DNA of 64,000 bases from Methylibium sp964616015. Its GTDB lineage: Bacteria; Pseudomonadota; Gammaproteobacteria; Burkholderiales; Burkholderiaceae_C. Where the stretch lies: the NCBI GenBank assembly GCA_964616015.1, contig CAZTTC010000001.1, forward strand, positions 4,345 through 68,344, written 5' to 3'. Both the position numbers and the translations under genes were made by a program. Positions within the stretch are counted from its first letter, which is position 1. Each line of letters begins with the position of its first letter. The notes below the pieces were generated by a model that was not told the origin of the DNA, searched no databases, and saw nothing but the letters and a program-made list of their open reading frames with translations. Below are positions 43,333 through 54,055 of the stretch, in pieces.

Positions 43333-44472
43333 CTACTTTCCAGAGTGCGCCGTACGTGCCGGCGCTGAGGCCGTCGCGGTGGTCGCCGATTGCGGGAGTG
43401 CGGGAATGGCAACGGCGATGGGCCGCCCGCTGAGAGTCAACATGAAGGCGACCAGGTCGTCCCTTTCAGCAGCCGTCAGGTTCAAGGGTCGAATGTCCTT
43501 CGACAAATTGCTCTTGTCGTCGCCGCCGCGGTCGTAGTGCTCCACCACCTCCATCAGCGTCGTGGCCGAGCCGTCGTGGAAGTAGGGGGCTGTCAGTGCA
43601 ATGTCGCGCAGGGTCGGCGTCTTGAAGGCCCCCTTCATCGAGGCGACCGCCTTGATCTTGAAGCGACCTTCATCGGCTGCGCCTGCGTTCTGCTTGACAC
43701 CGATGTTGTGGTAGCCGTTGTCGGTGAAGTTCGGGCCCCCATGGCACTTGGCGCAGTTGCCGCGCGCGGGGTCGTTGAACACCTGGTAGCCGCGGTACTC
43801 CTGGGCAGTGATCGCCCGGCGGTTGCCGGACAGCCAGCGGTCGAAACGCGAGTCCTTTGACACCACCGTACGCTCGAACGCGGCGATCGCCTTGGCGATG
43901 GTCTCTTCGCCGATCGCCTCGCCCGGGAATGCCTTGTTGAACATCGCCGTGTAGCCATCGACCGAGCCCAGCAGGTGCACGGCTGCGGAGAAGTCCGTTT
44001 TCATCTCTTCGGGCGTCTTCATCGGCCCGAGCGCCTGGTCTTCCAGCGACTTCTTGCGGCCATCCCACATGAACTGGGTGTTGTAGGCCACGTTGAGAAT
44101 GGTGGGGGTGGCGCGACCCAGCACGGTACCGTTGATCCCGACGCCCGTTTTCAGACCGTCCGACCAGCCCAGAGCCGGGTTGTGGCACGTCGCGCAAGAC
44201 ACGGTGCCGTTGCCAGACAGGCGCGGGTCGAAGAACAAGGCCTTGCCCAGTTCCACCTTGGCCGGCGTCACGCGGTTGTCCGCTGCATCCGGTGCCTTGC
44301 CCAACACCCAGATCTTGTCGCCAGCGCCCGGCGCGGGAACGCCAGAGGTTGCGCCAAGCAAGGGTCCTGCAGGGGCGGCGCCGGTTGCACTGACCAGGGC
44401 GGCGGCGGCCAGCGCGAGGGCAGGCCGCAGCGATTGCGCGAGGTGTGACCTGCGCAGCGGTGGGAGGTTCAT
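43333..44472 (-). CDS. Di-haem cytochrome c peroxidase / MauG-like protein
   Basis: A 379-residue periplasmic di-haem protein. The first haem site is C93-AT-C96-H97 (GTVSCATCHNPALGWSDG) and the second NCAKCHGGPNFTDN near 240. The conserved LGKALFFDPRLSGNG and TPTLRDIALTAPYFHDGS flank the peroxidase core. The family reduces H2O2 with electrons from cytochromes or cupredoxins, or, in MauG, modifies a partner protein. The start ATG at 44472 has AAGGA nine bases upstream; a GTG at 44478 is possible. It is first in the four-gene operon and would be fed by the cupredoxin and cytochrome encoded next. Confidence 0.9.
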   Translation of the reverse strand: MNLPPLRRSHLAQSLRPALALAAAALVSATGAAPAGPLLGATSGVPAPGAGDKIWVLGKAPDAADNRVTPAKVELGKALFFDPRLSGNGTVSCATCHNPALGWSDGLKTGVGINGTVLGRATPTILNVAYNTQFMWDGRKKSLEDQALGPMKTPEEMKTDFSAAVHLLGSVDGYTAMFNKAFPGEAIGEETIAKAIAAFERTVVSKDSRFDRWLSGNRRAITAQEYRGYQVFNDPARGNCAKCHGGPNFTDNGYHNIGVKQNAGAADEGRFKIKAVASMKGAFKTPTLRDIALTAPYFHDGSATTLMEVVEHYDRGGDDKSNLSKDIRPLNLTAAERDDLVAFMLTLSGRPIAVAIPALPQSATTATASAPARTAHSGK

Positions 44473-44796
44473 GGGCACGGATCCTTGTTGACTGACTTGC
44501 TGAGGCTTGCGCCCGACTGGGCTCGGTGGCTGCCCTGACCACTCCTAGCACCGACCTTACTGGCACCGGCCTGAGGTGTATCGGCAGAGAAGGGCCGGAC
44601 TTGAGCCTCAGTTCGGCCACGTGAGGACAGGAGATCGTGGATGCGAACCGGAGCCTTGGCATCGGAGGCCCGCAGCGGAATCGATTGGGCTCAAGAAGCG
44701 GGGCGCTCGTGCCGACAAAGTGCTGTGGCGGGCTTTGCCGAGTCGACACGCAGCGGTTTCACCGAGCACTTGCGATTCGACATCGAGCCTGACGCC
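44473..44796. other. Divergent promoter region
   Basis: This 324-bp region separates the di-haem gene and the chemoreceptor. A good ribosome site (CAGGAGATCGTGG) precedes an ATG at 44641 that is in frame with the chemoreceptor and would add 52 residues to it. No other gene or clear repeat is seen. Confidence 0.45.
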
Positions 44797-46812
44797 ATGA
44801 TCCATGACGCTTCATCCACGGCCTTCAGGCCATCTGAGCCTCGCGTTCCGGGCTTCTTTGCTCACCATGGTGTGTGGGCGCCGGGCGTGCGGGTGTTTCG
44901 CCAGCTGACCTTCCGCAGCAAGGCGATCCTGATCTCGGTCGTGTTCCTGGTACCGATCGTCGCGCTGAGCCTTCAGTACCTGCGCCAGTCGAGCGACCTG
45001 CTTCGCTCCAGCGAGAACGCGAAGATCGGCATCGTCTATGCGTCTGAAGTGCTGCCACTCCTGAAGCTGCTGCAGCAACAGCGATCTGCCAGCGTTGTGC
45101 AGGGCGGTTCCGACAGCAGGGGTCCTGACGTCAAGACCACGGCCGCTGCAATCGCCGTGCAATTCAAGCGCCTGTCCGAGGTCGATGCTCGACACGGTGG
45201 TCTCTTGCACACCACGGAAGCGCTGGACGTGCTTCGCGCCAACATGGACAAGGCGACGACACAGCAGGGCGGAGCCAAGAACCTGCTGGCCGTTCACAAG
45301 CGGCAGAGTCAATCCATCGATGCCGCGCTGGCGCTGCTCGACGCTGCACTGGACGGTTCGGGCCTGACGCTCGACTCGGACCCCGACACCAACCGCCTGA
45401 TGCGCACCGGGTTGGCGCAATTGCCCAGGTTGGCTGAAGCCAGCCTGGCGGCCAATGACCTGGGGCGGGCGGCATCGAACGGCGCCGACCCGCACGCGAG
45501 TGCCAAGCTGATGTCGCCCTTTCGCGCGGTCGGCGCCTATCTCGACGGCCAGACCCGGCTCGGATTGGACAAGTTGGTGGCAGCACATCCCGAACTGGCG
45601 CAGCGCATCGCGTACGCTGCGACCCAGGAGGCCATGTCCAAGGCGGATGAGTTGGTGAGCGGTCTCGGTGAGGAGGGCTGGACGGTCGAGCCTGCTGCGC
45701 TGGCCTCTGCCCGCTTGCCGGTGGTCGACCACGCCAGCGCGCTGCAAGCCGCCATCGTCGCGGAACTGCAAGTCCGGCTACAGGCACGCATCGACCAGAT
45801 CTGGGTCGAGCGCGGACTGCTGTTGGCGGTGCTGACGGCGGCCATGCTGCTGGCGAGCTACATGTTCCTGTCGTTCTCGCGCGTGATGCAAGGTGGGCTG
45901 AACGAGGTGCGACGCCACTTGCTCGCCATGACCGGCGGTGACCTGACCACCTCACCCAGCCCGTGGGGCCAGGATGAGGCTGCGCGCCTGATGGTGGACT
46001 TGCGCACCATGCAGGATTCGCTGCGAGACATCGTGTCGCAGGTGCGCGTGTCGTCCGAGGGCATCGTGAACGCGAGTCTGCAGATCGCCAGCGGGGCCTC
46101 CGAGCTGTCGACCCGCACCGAGCAAACGGCGTCCTCGCTGCAGCGCTCGGCGGCTTCACTGGAGCAGATCGGTACCACGGTGCGTCAAACCGCCGTCGAT
46201 GCGGGGCAAGCGACGGGCATCGGCAGGGAGAGCGCGGAGGCGGCCGTGCGGGGTGGCGATGTGATCGGCCGCGTGAACAGCACCATGCACGACATCCGGG
46301 ACTCGTCGAGCAAGATCGGCGAGATCATCGGCGTCATCGACGGCATTGCATTCCAGACCAACATCCTTGCGCTCAATGCGGCTGTAGAGGCCGCTCGCGC
46401 CGGGGAGGCTGGTCGTGGGTTTGCCGTGGTGGCATCCGAAGTGCGCTCGTTGGCCCAACGCAGCGCGGCAGCGGCGCGCGAGATCAAGGCCCTGGTGGGT
46501 GGCAGCATCGAGAAGGTCAACAGCGGCGTGAGCGTGGTGCAGGACGCCAGCACCGCCATGCACCACATCGTCTCATCGGCACAGCGCGTGAACGCCCTGC
46601 TCGATGGCATCGCCGTCGGCACGCGCGAACAGGCGCATGGCGTGACGGAGATCGGCTCTGCGGTCAGCGAAGTGGACGCCGTGACCCAGCAGAACGCAGC
46701 CTTGGTCGAAGAGACCGTCGGCGCCGCAGCGGCTCTGGAGGATCAGGCGAGGATGTTGGTCAAGCGGGTTTCGCACTTTCGACTCCCGGAGGCTTGCGTC
46801 AACGCCGCCTGA
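44797..46812 (+). CDS. Methyl-accepting chemotaxis protein
   Basis: A 671-residue chemoreceptor. The cytoplasmic start contains VPGFFAHHGVWAPGVRVFRQL, a segment I recall from other Burkholderiales receptors. It is followed by a transmembrane helix (ILISVVFLVPIVALSL), a large periplasmic sensor (about 65-340) and a second helix near 350. The signalling tip is IIGVIDGIAFQTNILALNAAVEAARAGEAGRGFAVVASEVR. The start is uncertain: 44797 (MIHDASS) agrees with remembered homologues, whereas 44641 has the better ribosome site and would make a 723-residue protein. It faces away from the copper/haem operon. The ligand is unknown. Confidence 0.9.
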   Translation: MIHDASSTAFRPSEPRVPGFFAHHGVWAPGVRVFRQLTFRSKAILISVVFLVPIVALSLQYLRQSSDLLRSSENAKIGIVYASEVLPLLKLLQQQRSASVVQGGSDSRGPDVKTTAAAIAVQFKRLSEVDARHGGLLHTTEALDVLRANMDKATTQQGGAKNLLAVHKRQSQSIDAALALLDAALDGSGLTLDSDPDTNRLMRTGLAQLPRLAEASLAANDLGRAASNGADPHASAKLMSPFRAVGAYLDGQTRLGLDKLVAAHPELAQRIAYAATQEAMSKADELVSGLGEEGWTVEPAALASARLPVVDHASALQAAIVAELQVRLQARIDQIWVERGLLLAVLTAAMLLASYMFLSFSRVMQGGLNEVRRHLLAMTGGDLTTSPSPWGQDEAARLMVDLRTMQDSLRDIVSQVRVSSEGIVNASLQIASGASELSTRTEQTASSLQRSAASLEQIGTTVRQTAVDAGQATGIGRESAEAAVRGGDVIGRVNSTMHDIRDSSSKIGEIIGVIDGIAFQTNILALNAAVEAARAGEAGRGFAVVASEVRSLAQRSAAAAREIKALVGGSIEKVNSGVSVVQDASTAMHHIVSSAQRVNALLDGIAVGTREQAHGVTEIGSAVSEVDAVTQQNAALVEETVGAAAALEDQARMLVKRVSHFRLPEACVNAA

Positions 46813-47045
46813 GCACTGCATGAGCACTGCAACGCAGGCGGCGGCGCCGTTCCATTCATCGTGAAGAGTGCGTCTACCCGACCAGCGACGACTTTGCGGA
46901 TGACGGCTCAGGGGCGGTCAACTCGCCGGTTCTAAGCCTGAAGTGGGTCGTCAGCGGTCGATTGCGCTGAATCGGCCGACAGACCTTCTTCCACTTCGAA
47001 GGACCTCACGGCGGTCGATCACCGCACGCCGCACCAGCGCGATCC

Positions 47046-48905
<1,860 letters not shown>

Positions 48906-48986
48906 GGGTGAGTCCTGTTCAAGCCGATGAATGTGCGGATGCTAGGCAGATCGATTCGGCGTTTGTTCTCTTGTTTGCGCTAGCTG

Positions 48987-49059
48987 AGAGAAATTTACTC
49001 TTTGATGGTGGGATGAACGTATATTTCTCTTTTTCAGTCAATTGATTGTTCTATTTCTC
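48987..49059. promoter_or_regulatory. AT-rich divergent promoter with ATTTCTC repeats
   Basis: This AT-rich island lies between glmS and the Lrp-type gene. It contains AGAGAAAT (48987-48994) mirrored by ATTTCTCT (49023-49030), and a further ATTTCTC (49053-49059) touching the start codon. Lrp-family proteins often bind such spaced AT-rich repeats; autoregulation is likely but inferred. Confidence 0.5.
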
Positions 49060-49548
49060 ATGCCTATCACTCAACTCGATGCCCTGGACCTGCAGATCCT
49101 GAGCCGCCTGCAGCGCGATGCCTCGCCTTCGCACCAGGCGCTGGGCGAGGCACTGCAGGTGTCGACGGCCACGGCGCACCGGCGCGTGCGGCGCTTGCAG
49201 TCGCTGGGCGTGGTCGAGCGGCTCGTCGCGGTGCTGTCGCCGCAACGTCTGGCCGAAGCCGGCGCGCCGCTGCTGCAGGTTTTGCTGGAGGTCACGCTCG
49301 ACGTGCAGAACCACGATCGGCTCGACGCCTTCGAGGCACGCGCCGTGGCGGACGCCGCGGTCCAGCAGTGCTGGCGGGTGTCGCCCGGGCCTGACTTCTT
49401 GCTGGTGGTGGCCATCGCCGACATGGACGCCTACCAGGCCTTCACGGCCCGCCTGCTGACGGCCGATGCCAACGTGCGCAACGTGCGCGCCTTCTTCGCC
49501 GTCAAGCGCGCGAAGTTCGGCAGCGAACTGCCGTTGCCGGCGCGCTGA
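49060..49548 (+). CDS. Lrp/AsnC-family transcriptional regulator
   Basis: A 162-residue regulator. The N-terminal HTH is LDALDLQILSRLQRDASPSHQALGEALQVSTATAHRRVRRLQSLGVVERLVAVL and the C-terminal RAM/AsnC ligand domain runs from about 75 (LLQVLLEVTLDVQNHDRLDAF) to the end. The start is the ATG at 49060; an upstream TTG at 49042 adds only hydrophobic residues. It is divergent from glmS across an AT-rich region with repeats. The ligand, probably an amino acid, is unknown. Confidence 0.92.
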   Translation: MPITQLDALDLQILSRLQRDASPSHQALGEALQVSTATAHRRVRRLQSLGVVERLVAVLSPQRLAEAGAPLLQVLLEVTLDVQNHDRLDAFEARAVADAAVQQCWRVSPGPDFLLVVAIADMDAYQAFTARLLTADANVRNVRAFFAVKRAKFGSELPLPAR

Positions 49549-49569
49549 GCGCGTCGGCGGCGTGACCGC

Positions 49570-50097
49570 TCAGCGCGCGCTCGTCGGCACGTAGGCCGCG
49601 GGCCGGCCCTGCACGTGCGGCGACATGTACTCGGGCACGGCATCGCGCGCCATCAGCAGCGTCGCCGCGCCCAGGGCAGCGGCCACCAGCAGCGACACCG
49701 CGATCGATGCGCCGAACGCCAGCCCCCAGCGCTGGCCGCGCGTGAGGTTCATGTCCCAGGCCTCGCCGAAGGGCAGGCCGTCCTCGCGCATGCTCAGCCA
49801 CAGCAGCTTGAGCCGCAGGCCCAGGCCCAGCCCGTCCTCGGTCGGCTCGCGCAGTCCCAGGCGGATCTCCTCCTCGCGGATCCACTGATCGTGGGCCGCG
49901 CGCCGCGCCGGATCGAGCAGCACGTCCTGGGCCTTGTTCAAGGCGGCCAGCACGATCTCGTGGCGCACGCTGCCTTGGTGGCGGTCGGGGTGGTACTTCT
50001 GGACCAGGGCCTTGTAGGCCGCGCGGATGACCTCCGGCGGCGCGTCCTGCGCCACCTTGAGGCGACCGTAGTAGTGGGCGATCTTGGCGCGCGGCAT
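49570..50097 (-). CDS. J-domain protein with C-terminal membrane helix
   Basis: A 175-residue DnaJ-domain protein. The J domain (about 5-70) has the essential HPD in LVQKYHPDRHQGS, so it can stimulate DnaK ATPase. The middle (GLREPTEDGLGLGLRLKLLW) is unassigned, and a transmembrane helix lies at about 125-150 (LAFGASIAVSLLVAAALGAATLL), which would anchor the J domain at the inner membrane. There is no Gly/Phe or zinc-finger region. The start ATG at 50097 is chosen over an upstream TTG. Specific clients are unknown. Confidence 0.85.
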   Translation of the reverse strand: MPRAKIAHYYGRLKVAQDAPPEVIRAAYKALVQKYHPDRHQGSVRHEIVLAALNKAQDVLLDPARRAAHDQWIREEEIRLGLREPTEDGLGLGLRLKLLWLSMREDGLPFGEAWDMNLTRGQRWGLAFGASIAVSLLVAAALGAATLLMARDAVPEYMSPHVQGRPAAYVPTSAR

Positions 50098-50187
50098 GGA
50101 CCGCAAATGCTAGCGGCGCCCCGGCGGTGCGCGGCGTGCAGAGTTGGCGCGCCGCGCCGCCGCCGTGTAAGCGGCGATGGCGCCGGT

Positions 50188-51570
50188 TCAGCCTTTCGGC
50201 TTGTGCGGCCGCTTCCAGCCGGCGATCGTGACCTGCCGGGCCCGCGCCACGCTCAGCTGGCCGGCCGGCGCGTCCTTGCCGATGGTGCTGCCGCCGCCGA
50301 TGGTGGCGCCGTCGCCCAGCGTCACCGGCGCCACCAGCACGCAGTTGCTGCCGACGTGCACGTCGTTGCCGATCACGGTGCGGTGCTTGTGGGCGCCGTC
50401 GTAGTTGGCGGTGATGCTGCCGGCGCCGTAGTTGACGCGCTCGCCGACCGTCGCATCGCCCAGATAGGCCAGGTGGTTGGCCTTGGCGCCACGCGCGAGC
50501 GTCGAGTTCTTGACCTCGACGAAGTTGCCGATGTGCACCTCGGGCCCGAGTTCGGCGCCCGGTCGCAGTCGCGCGAACGGGCCGATCAGCGCGCCCTCCC
50601 CGACGCCGGCGCCGTCGATGTGCGTGAAGGGATGGATGAGCGCACCGGCCGCGATGCGGGCGTCGCGGATCACGCAGTTGGCGCCGACGCGCACGCCGTC
50701 GCCCAGGCTCACTTCGCCCTCGAACACGCAGTTGACGTCGATGTCGACGTCGTGGCCGCAGGCCAGCCGGCCGCGCAGGTCGAAGCGCGCCGGATCGGCC
50801 AGGCGCACGCCGGCGGCCATCAGCGCCTCGGCCTGCCCGCGCTGGAAGCGCCGCTCCAGGTCGGCCAGCTGCTGCGGGCTGTTGACGCCCAGCACCTCGG
50901 TCTCGTCGGCCGGCTGGGCCGCGACGACCGGCACGCCGTCGGCGACCGCCATCGCGACGATGTCGGTCAGGTAGTACTCACGCTGCGCGTTGTCGTTCTT
51001 CAGGGCCGCGAGCCAGCGCTTCAGCGCCACGGTGGGCAGCGCCATCATGCCGGTGTAGACCTCGCGGATCTCGCGCTGGGCCGGCGTCGCGTCCTTGTGC
51101 TCGACGATGCCCAGCACGCGCTCGGTTTGCACCGCATCGCGCACGATGCGGCCGTAGCCGGTGGGATCGGCCAGCGCGATGGTCAGCAGCGCGAGGCGCC
51201 GGCCCTCGCTCGCGGCGACCAGCGCCCGCGCCGTCGCCGCCTCGATCAGCGGCACGTCGCCGTTGAGGATCAGCGTCGTGCCGGCCTCGCCGAGCAGCGG
51301 CTCGGCCTGCTGGACCGCGTGCCCGGTGCCGAGCTGCGGCTCCTGGCGCACGAAGGCCAGCGGCGCCGCGGGGAAGGCCGCGCGCATCGCCGCCTCGACC
51401 TCGGCCGCGCCATGCCCTGTGACGGTGATCAGCCTTTGCGCCCCCAGCGACGCAGCCGTGTCGAGCACGTGCTGCAATAGGGCTCGCCCGGCCAAGGTGT
51501 GCAGCACCTTCGGCCGGTTCGACTTCATCCGGGTGCCCTTGCCGGCGGCCATGATCACGATATCCAGCAT
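50188..51570 (-). CDS. glmU: Bifunctional UDP-GlcNAc pyrophosphorylase / GlcN-1-P acetyltransferase
   Basis: A 460-residue enzyme making UDP-N-acetylglucosamine for peptidoglycan and LPS. The N-terminal uridylyltransferase has the motif AAGKGTRMKSNRPKVLH, and QLGTGHAVQQA and LNGDVPLI follow. The C-terminal part is a left-handed beta helix of hexapeptide repeats (VHIGNFVEVKNSTL, NYGAGSITANYDG) forming the acetyltransferase. The ATG at 51568-51570 overlaps, on the opposite strand, the start of the lipoprotein gene at 51569, so the promoter must lie inside that gene. Confidence 0.96.
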   Translation of the reverse strand: MLDIVIMAAGKGTRMKSNRPKVLHTLAGRALLQHVLDTAASLGAQRLITVTGHGAAEVEAAMRAAFPAAPLAFVRQEPQLGTGHAVQQAEPLLGEAGTTLILNGDVPLIEAATARALVAASEGRRLALLTIALADPTGYGRIVRDAVQTERVLGIVEHKDATPAQREIREVYTGMMALPTVALKRWLAALKNDNAQREYYLTDIVAMAVADGVPVVAAQPADETEVLGVNSPQQLADLERRFQRGQAEALMAAGVRLADPARFDLRGRLACGHDVDIDVNCVFEGEVSLGDGVRVGANCVIRDARIAAGALIHPFTHIDGAGVGEGALIGPFARLRPGAELGPEVHIGNFVEVKNSTLARGAKANHLAYLGDATVGERVNYGAGSITANYDGAHKHRTVIGNDVHVGSNCVLVAPVTLGDGATIGGGSTIGKDAPAGQLSVARARQVTIAGWKRPHKPKG

Positions 51571-52444
51571 GCTCGAGCTCGGGTGGTTGCGAAGGTGGAG
51601 GATTATCGCGGCCGCCTTGCTGGTGCTGGGCCTGGCGGGCTGCAGCGTGCTGCGCCTGGCGTACAGCCAGGCCGACGAGCTGGGCTTCTGGTGGCTGGAC
51701 GGCTACGTCGACTTCGACGACTCGCAGTCGCCGCGCGTGCGCGACGCGATCGGACGCTGGTTCGCCTGGCACCGACGCACCCAGCTGCCGGACTACGCCG
51801 CGCTGCTGGATCGCGCCGCCACCGAGGTACTGCAAGACACGACCGCGGCCACCACCTGCCGCTGGTTCGCCGAGCTGCGCCAGCGCGCCGATGCCGCGGT
51901 CGAGCACGCCCTGCCCGAGGCAGCGGTGATCGCGGCCGGCTTCAGCACCGAGCAGCTGCTGCACATCGAACGACAGCAGGCCAAGAACAGGGCGGAGTTC
52001 CGGGCGGACTTCCTGCAGCCCGATCCGGCCGAGCGCCTGGCCCGCTCCGTCGAGCGCGCCACCGAGCGCGCCGAACAGCTGTACGGCCGCCTCGGCGAGC
52101 GCCAGCGTCAGCGCATCGCCCAGGGCGTCGAGGCCTCGCCCTTCGACGCCGAGCGCTGGCTGGCCGAGCGCCAGCGGCGCCACCGCGACCTGCTGACCGA
52201 GTTGCGCCGACTGCAGGGCGCCGACGCGAACGGCGGTGCACCGACCGCCGGCCTGCGCGCCTACTGGCAGCGCGTGCAGCGCTCGCCCGACGAGGCCTAC
52301 CGCCGCTACCAGGACCGGCTCGAGGCCTACAACTGCGAGCTGTCGGCCCAGTTGCACAACCTGACGAGCCCGGCGCAGCGCCAGGAGGCACAGCGCCGCC
52401 TGCGCGGCTGGCAATCGGACCTGCGTCGGCTCGCCGCGCCCTAG
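51569..52444 (+). CDS. DUF6279-type lipoprotein
   Basis: A 291-residue putative lipoprotein. After a short positively charged start (MLELGWLRRWR) and hydrophobic core, the lipobox LAGC marks the lipidated Cys at about residue 25, followed by SVLRLAYSQADELGFWWLDGYVDFDD, a pattern I associate with the DUF6279 family. The rest is a long Arg/Gln/Glu-rich helical domain. Function is unknown. Its start codon overlaps the glmU start in opposite orientation, an unusual head-to-head arrangement. An ATG at 51551 would add MITISS and extend further into glmU; 51569 is preferred. Confidence 0.78.
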   Translation: MLELGWLRRWRIIAAALLVLGLAGCSVLRLAYSQADELGFWWLDGYVDFDDSQSPRVRDAIGRWFAWHRRTQLPDYAALLDRAATEVLQDTTAATTCRWFAELRQRADAAVEHALPEAAVIAAGFSTEQLLHIERQQAKNRAEFRADFLQPDPAERLARSVERATERAEQLYGRLGERQRQRIAQGVEASPFDAERWLAERQRRHRDLLTELRRLQGADANGGAPTAGLRAYWQRVQRSPDEAYRRYQDRLEAYNCELSAQLHNLTSPAQRQEAQRRLRGWQSDLRRLAAP

Positions 52445-52469
52445 GCTTGGTGGCCGGTCCGCGGGCCGG

Positions 52470-53084
52470 TCAGCGCGCCGGCAGCGTGACGACCACGGAG
52501 CGCGGGTTCAGCGCCGGCATCGGGAAGTCCTTCATCGCCGCCTCGAACAGCGCCGGCAGCAGCGCCTCGGAGTTCCAGCGCCCCAGGTGGCTGGCGCGCG
52601 TCTCGTAGACGATCTGCTGGCTGGCGCGGTCGCGGATCAGGACCCCGGCCTCGCGCTGATAGTCCGGGAAGTCGGAGGCCTGGCTGTAGCCGAAGGGCGG
52701 GCCGTAGAAGAAGGGACGGCGCGGACCGTAGAACCACCAGTCGTTGCGCCAGTAGAAGTTGCTGGCGAAGGGGTCGCGGCGCACGACCTCGAAGACGCGC
52801 GCGCCGACCTGGATCAGCACCTCGGCCTGCTCGGCCGACGCGGCGCGCTTGAAGCCGGCACCTTCGATCGCCTGCAGCGCGGCCGCCTCGATGCGGTCCT
52901 GCTCGGCCGCGTTGGCCTGCTGCGAGGGCAGGCGCTCGATCGCATAGGTGCCGGGCTTGCGGCTGGCCGGCCAGCTGCCCTGGCTGGACACGTCGACCGC
53001 GACCTTGTCGATGCTGGCGCATCCGGTGATGACTGCGGTCGTGGCGGCAAGGGCCAGTGTGGCCAGCAGGCGGCGTCTTTGCAT
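52470..53084 (-). CDS. DUF4136-type lipoprotein
   Basis: A 204-residue exported lipoprotein. The signal RRRLLATLALAATTAVITGC ends in a lipobox with the lipidated Cys at residue 22. The mature part begins ASIDKVAVDVSSQG and contains GTYAIERLP and ALQAIEGAGFKRAASAEQAEVLIQVGARV, typical of DUF4136 outer-membrane-associated proteins. An aromatic-rich loop (NFYWRNDWWFYGPRRPFFYGPPFGYS) is notable. Function is unknown. It lies 20 bp after ttcA on the same strand and may be co-transcribed. Confidence 0.82.
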   Translation of the reverse strand: MQRRRLLATLALAATTAVITGCASIDKVAVDVSSQGSWPASRKPGTYAIERLPSQQANAAEQDRIEAAALQAIEGAGFKRAASAEQAEVLIQVGARVFEVVRRDPFASNFYWRNDWWFYGPRRPFFYGPPFGYSQASDFPDYQREAGVLIRDRASQQIVYETRASHLGRWNSEALLPALFEAAMKDFPMPALNPRSVVVTLPAR

Positions 53085-53104
53085 GATGGTGTCTCCGGTG
53101 AGCC

Positions 53105-54055
53105 TCAGTCCTGGCCGTGCCAGCGGATCGGCGCAGAGCCGCCCGCCGGTGCGGCGCCCGCGGGCGGGGCGCAGGCCTCGTCTTCTTCGTCGAACGCCTT
53201 GTCGCCGTCCGGGTTGACGAGGCCCGTGGCTTGGAGGCCCGTGAAGGGGTAGAGGTTCCGGTCCTGCAGGTGCGAAGGCACGACGTTGGCCAGCGCCCCG
53301 GCCATGGTGTCAAGCCGCCCCGGGTGCTGGCGCTCCCAGTCGCGCAGCATCCGGGCGATCTGCTTGCGCTGCAGGTTCTCCTGGCTGCCGCACAGCGTGC
53401 ACGGGATGATCGGGAACTGCCGGTGGGCGGCCCAGGCCTCGAGGTCGTGCTCGGGCACGTAGGCCAGCGGGCGGATCACCACGTGCCGGCCGTCGTCGCT
53501 GACCAGCTTGGGCGGCATGCTCTTGAGCTTGCCACCGAAGAATATGTTGAGGAAGAAGGTCTGCAGCATGTCGTCGCGGTGGTGGCCGAGAGCGACCTTG
53601 GTGGCCCCCAGCTCGCTGGCGACGCGGTAGAGGATGCCGCGCCGCAGCCGCGAGCACAGGCTGCACATCGTCTTGCCCTCGGGCACGAGACGCTTGACGA
53701 TGGAGTAGGTGTCCTGGTTCTCGATGCGGAAGTCGATGCCGCGCCCGGCCAGGTAGCGCGGCAGCACCTCGGCCGGAAAGCCCGGCTGCTTCTGGTCGAG
53801 GTTGACGGCGACCAGCGAGAACTCGACCGGCGCGCGCTTGTGCAGGTTGAGCAGGATGTCCAGCAGCGCGTAGCTGTCCTTGCCCCCCGACACGCAGACC
53901 ATGACCTTGTCGCCGGGCTCGATCATGGCGAAGTCGCCGATGGCCTGCCCGACGAGGCGGTGCAGGCGCTTGCTGAGCTTGTTGGCCTCGAAGGCAGCCT
54001 TGGTGGCAGCGCGGCCGGCCGGGGCGGCAGGCCGCGGATCGATCACGGCGCTCAT
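53105..54055 (-). CDS. ttcA: tRNA 2-thiocytidine biosynthesis protein TtcA
   Basis: A 316-residue PP-loop enzyme that thiolates cytidine 32 in several tRNAs using ATP and an iron-sulfur cluster. The PP-loop is VSGGKDSYALLDILLNL; cluster cysteines are in MCSLCSRLRRG and PCTLCGSQ, and LGHHRDDMLQT is conserved. The C-terminal 40 residues are a low-complexity extension. The start at 54055 overlaps the folB stop by 4 bases, so it is read from the same message as folB and the folM-like gene. Confidence 0.95.
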   Translation of the reverse strand: MSAVIDPRPAAPAGRAATKAAFEANKLSKRLHRLVGQAIGDFAMIEPGDKVMVCVSGGKDSYALLDILLNLHKRAPVEFSLVAVNLDQKQPGFPAEVLPRYLAGRGIDFRIENQDTYSIVKRLVPEGKTMCSLCSRLRRGILYRVASELGATKVALGHHRDDMLQTFFLNIFFGGKLKSMPPKLVSDDGRHVVIRPLAYVPEHDLEAWAAHRQFPIIPCTLCGSQENLQRKQIARMLRDWERQHPGRLDTMAGALANVVPSHLQDRNLYPFTGLQATGLVNPDGDKAFDEEDEACAPPAGAAPAGGSAPIRWHGQD

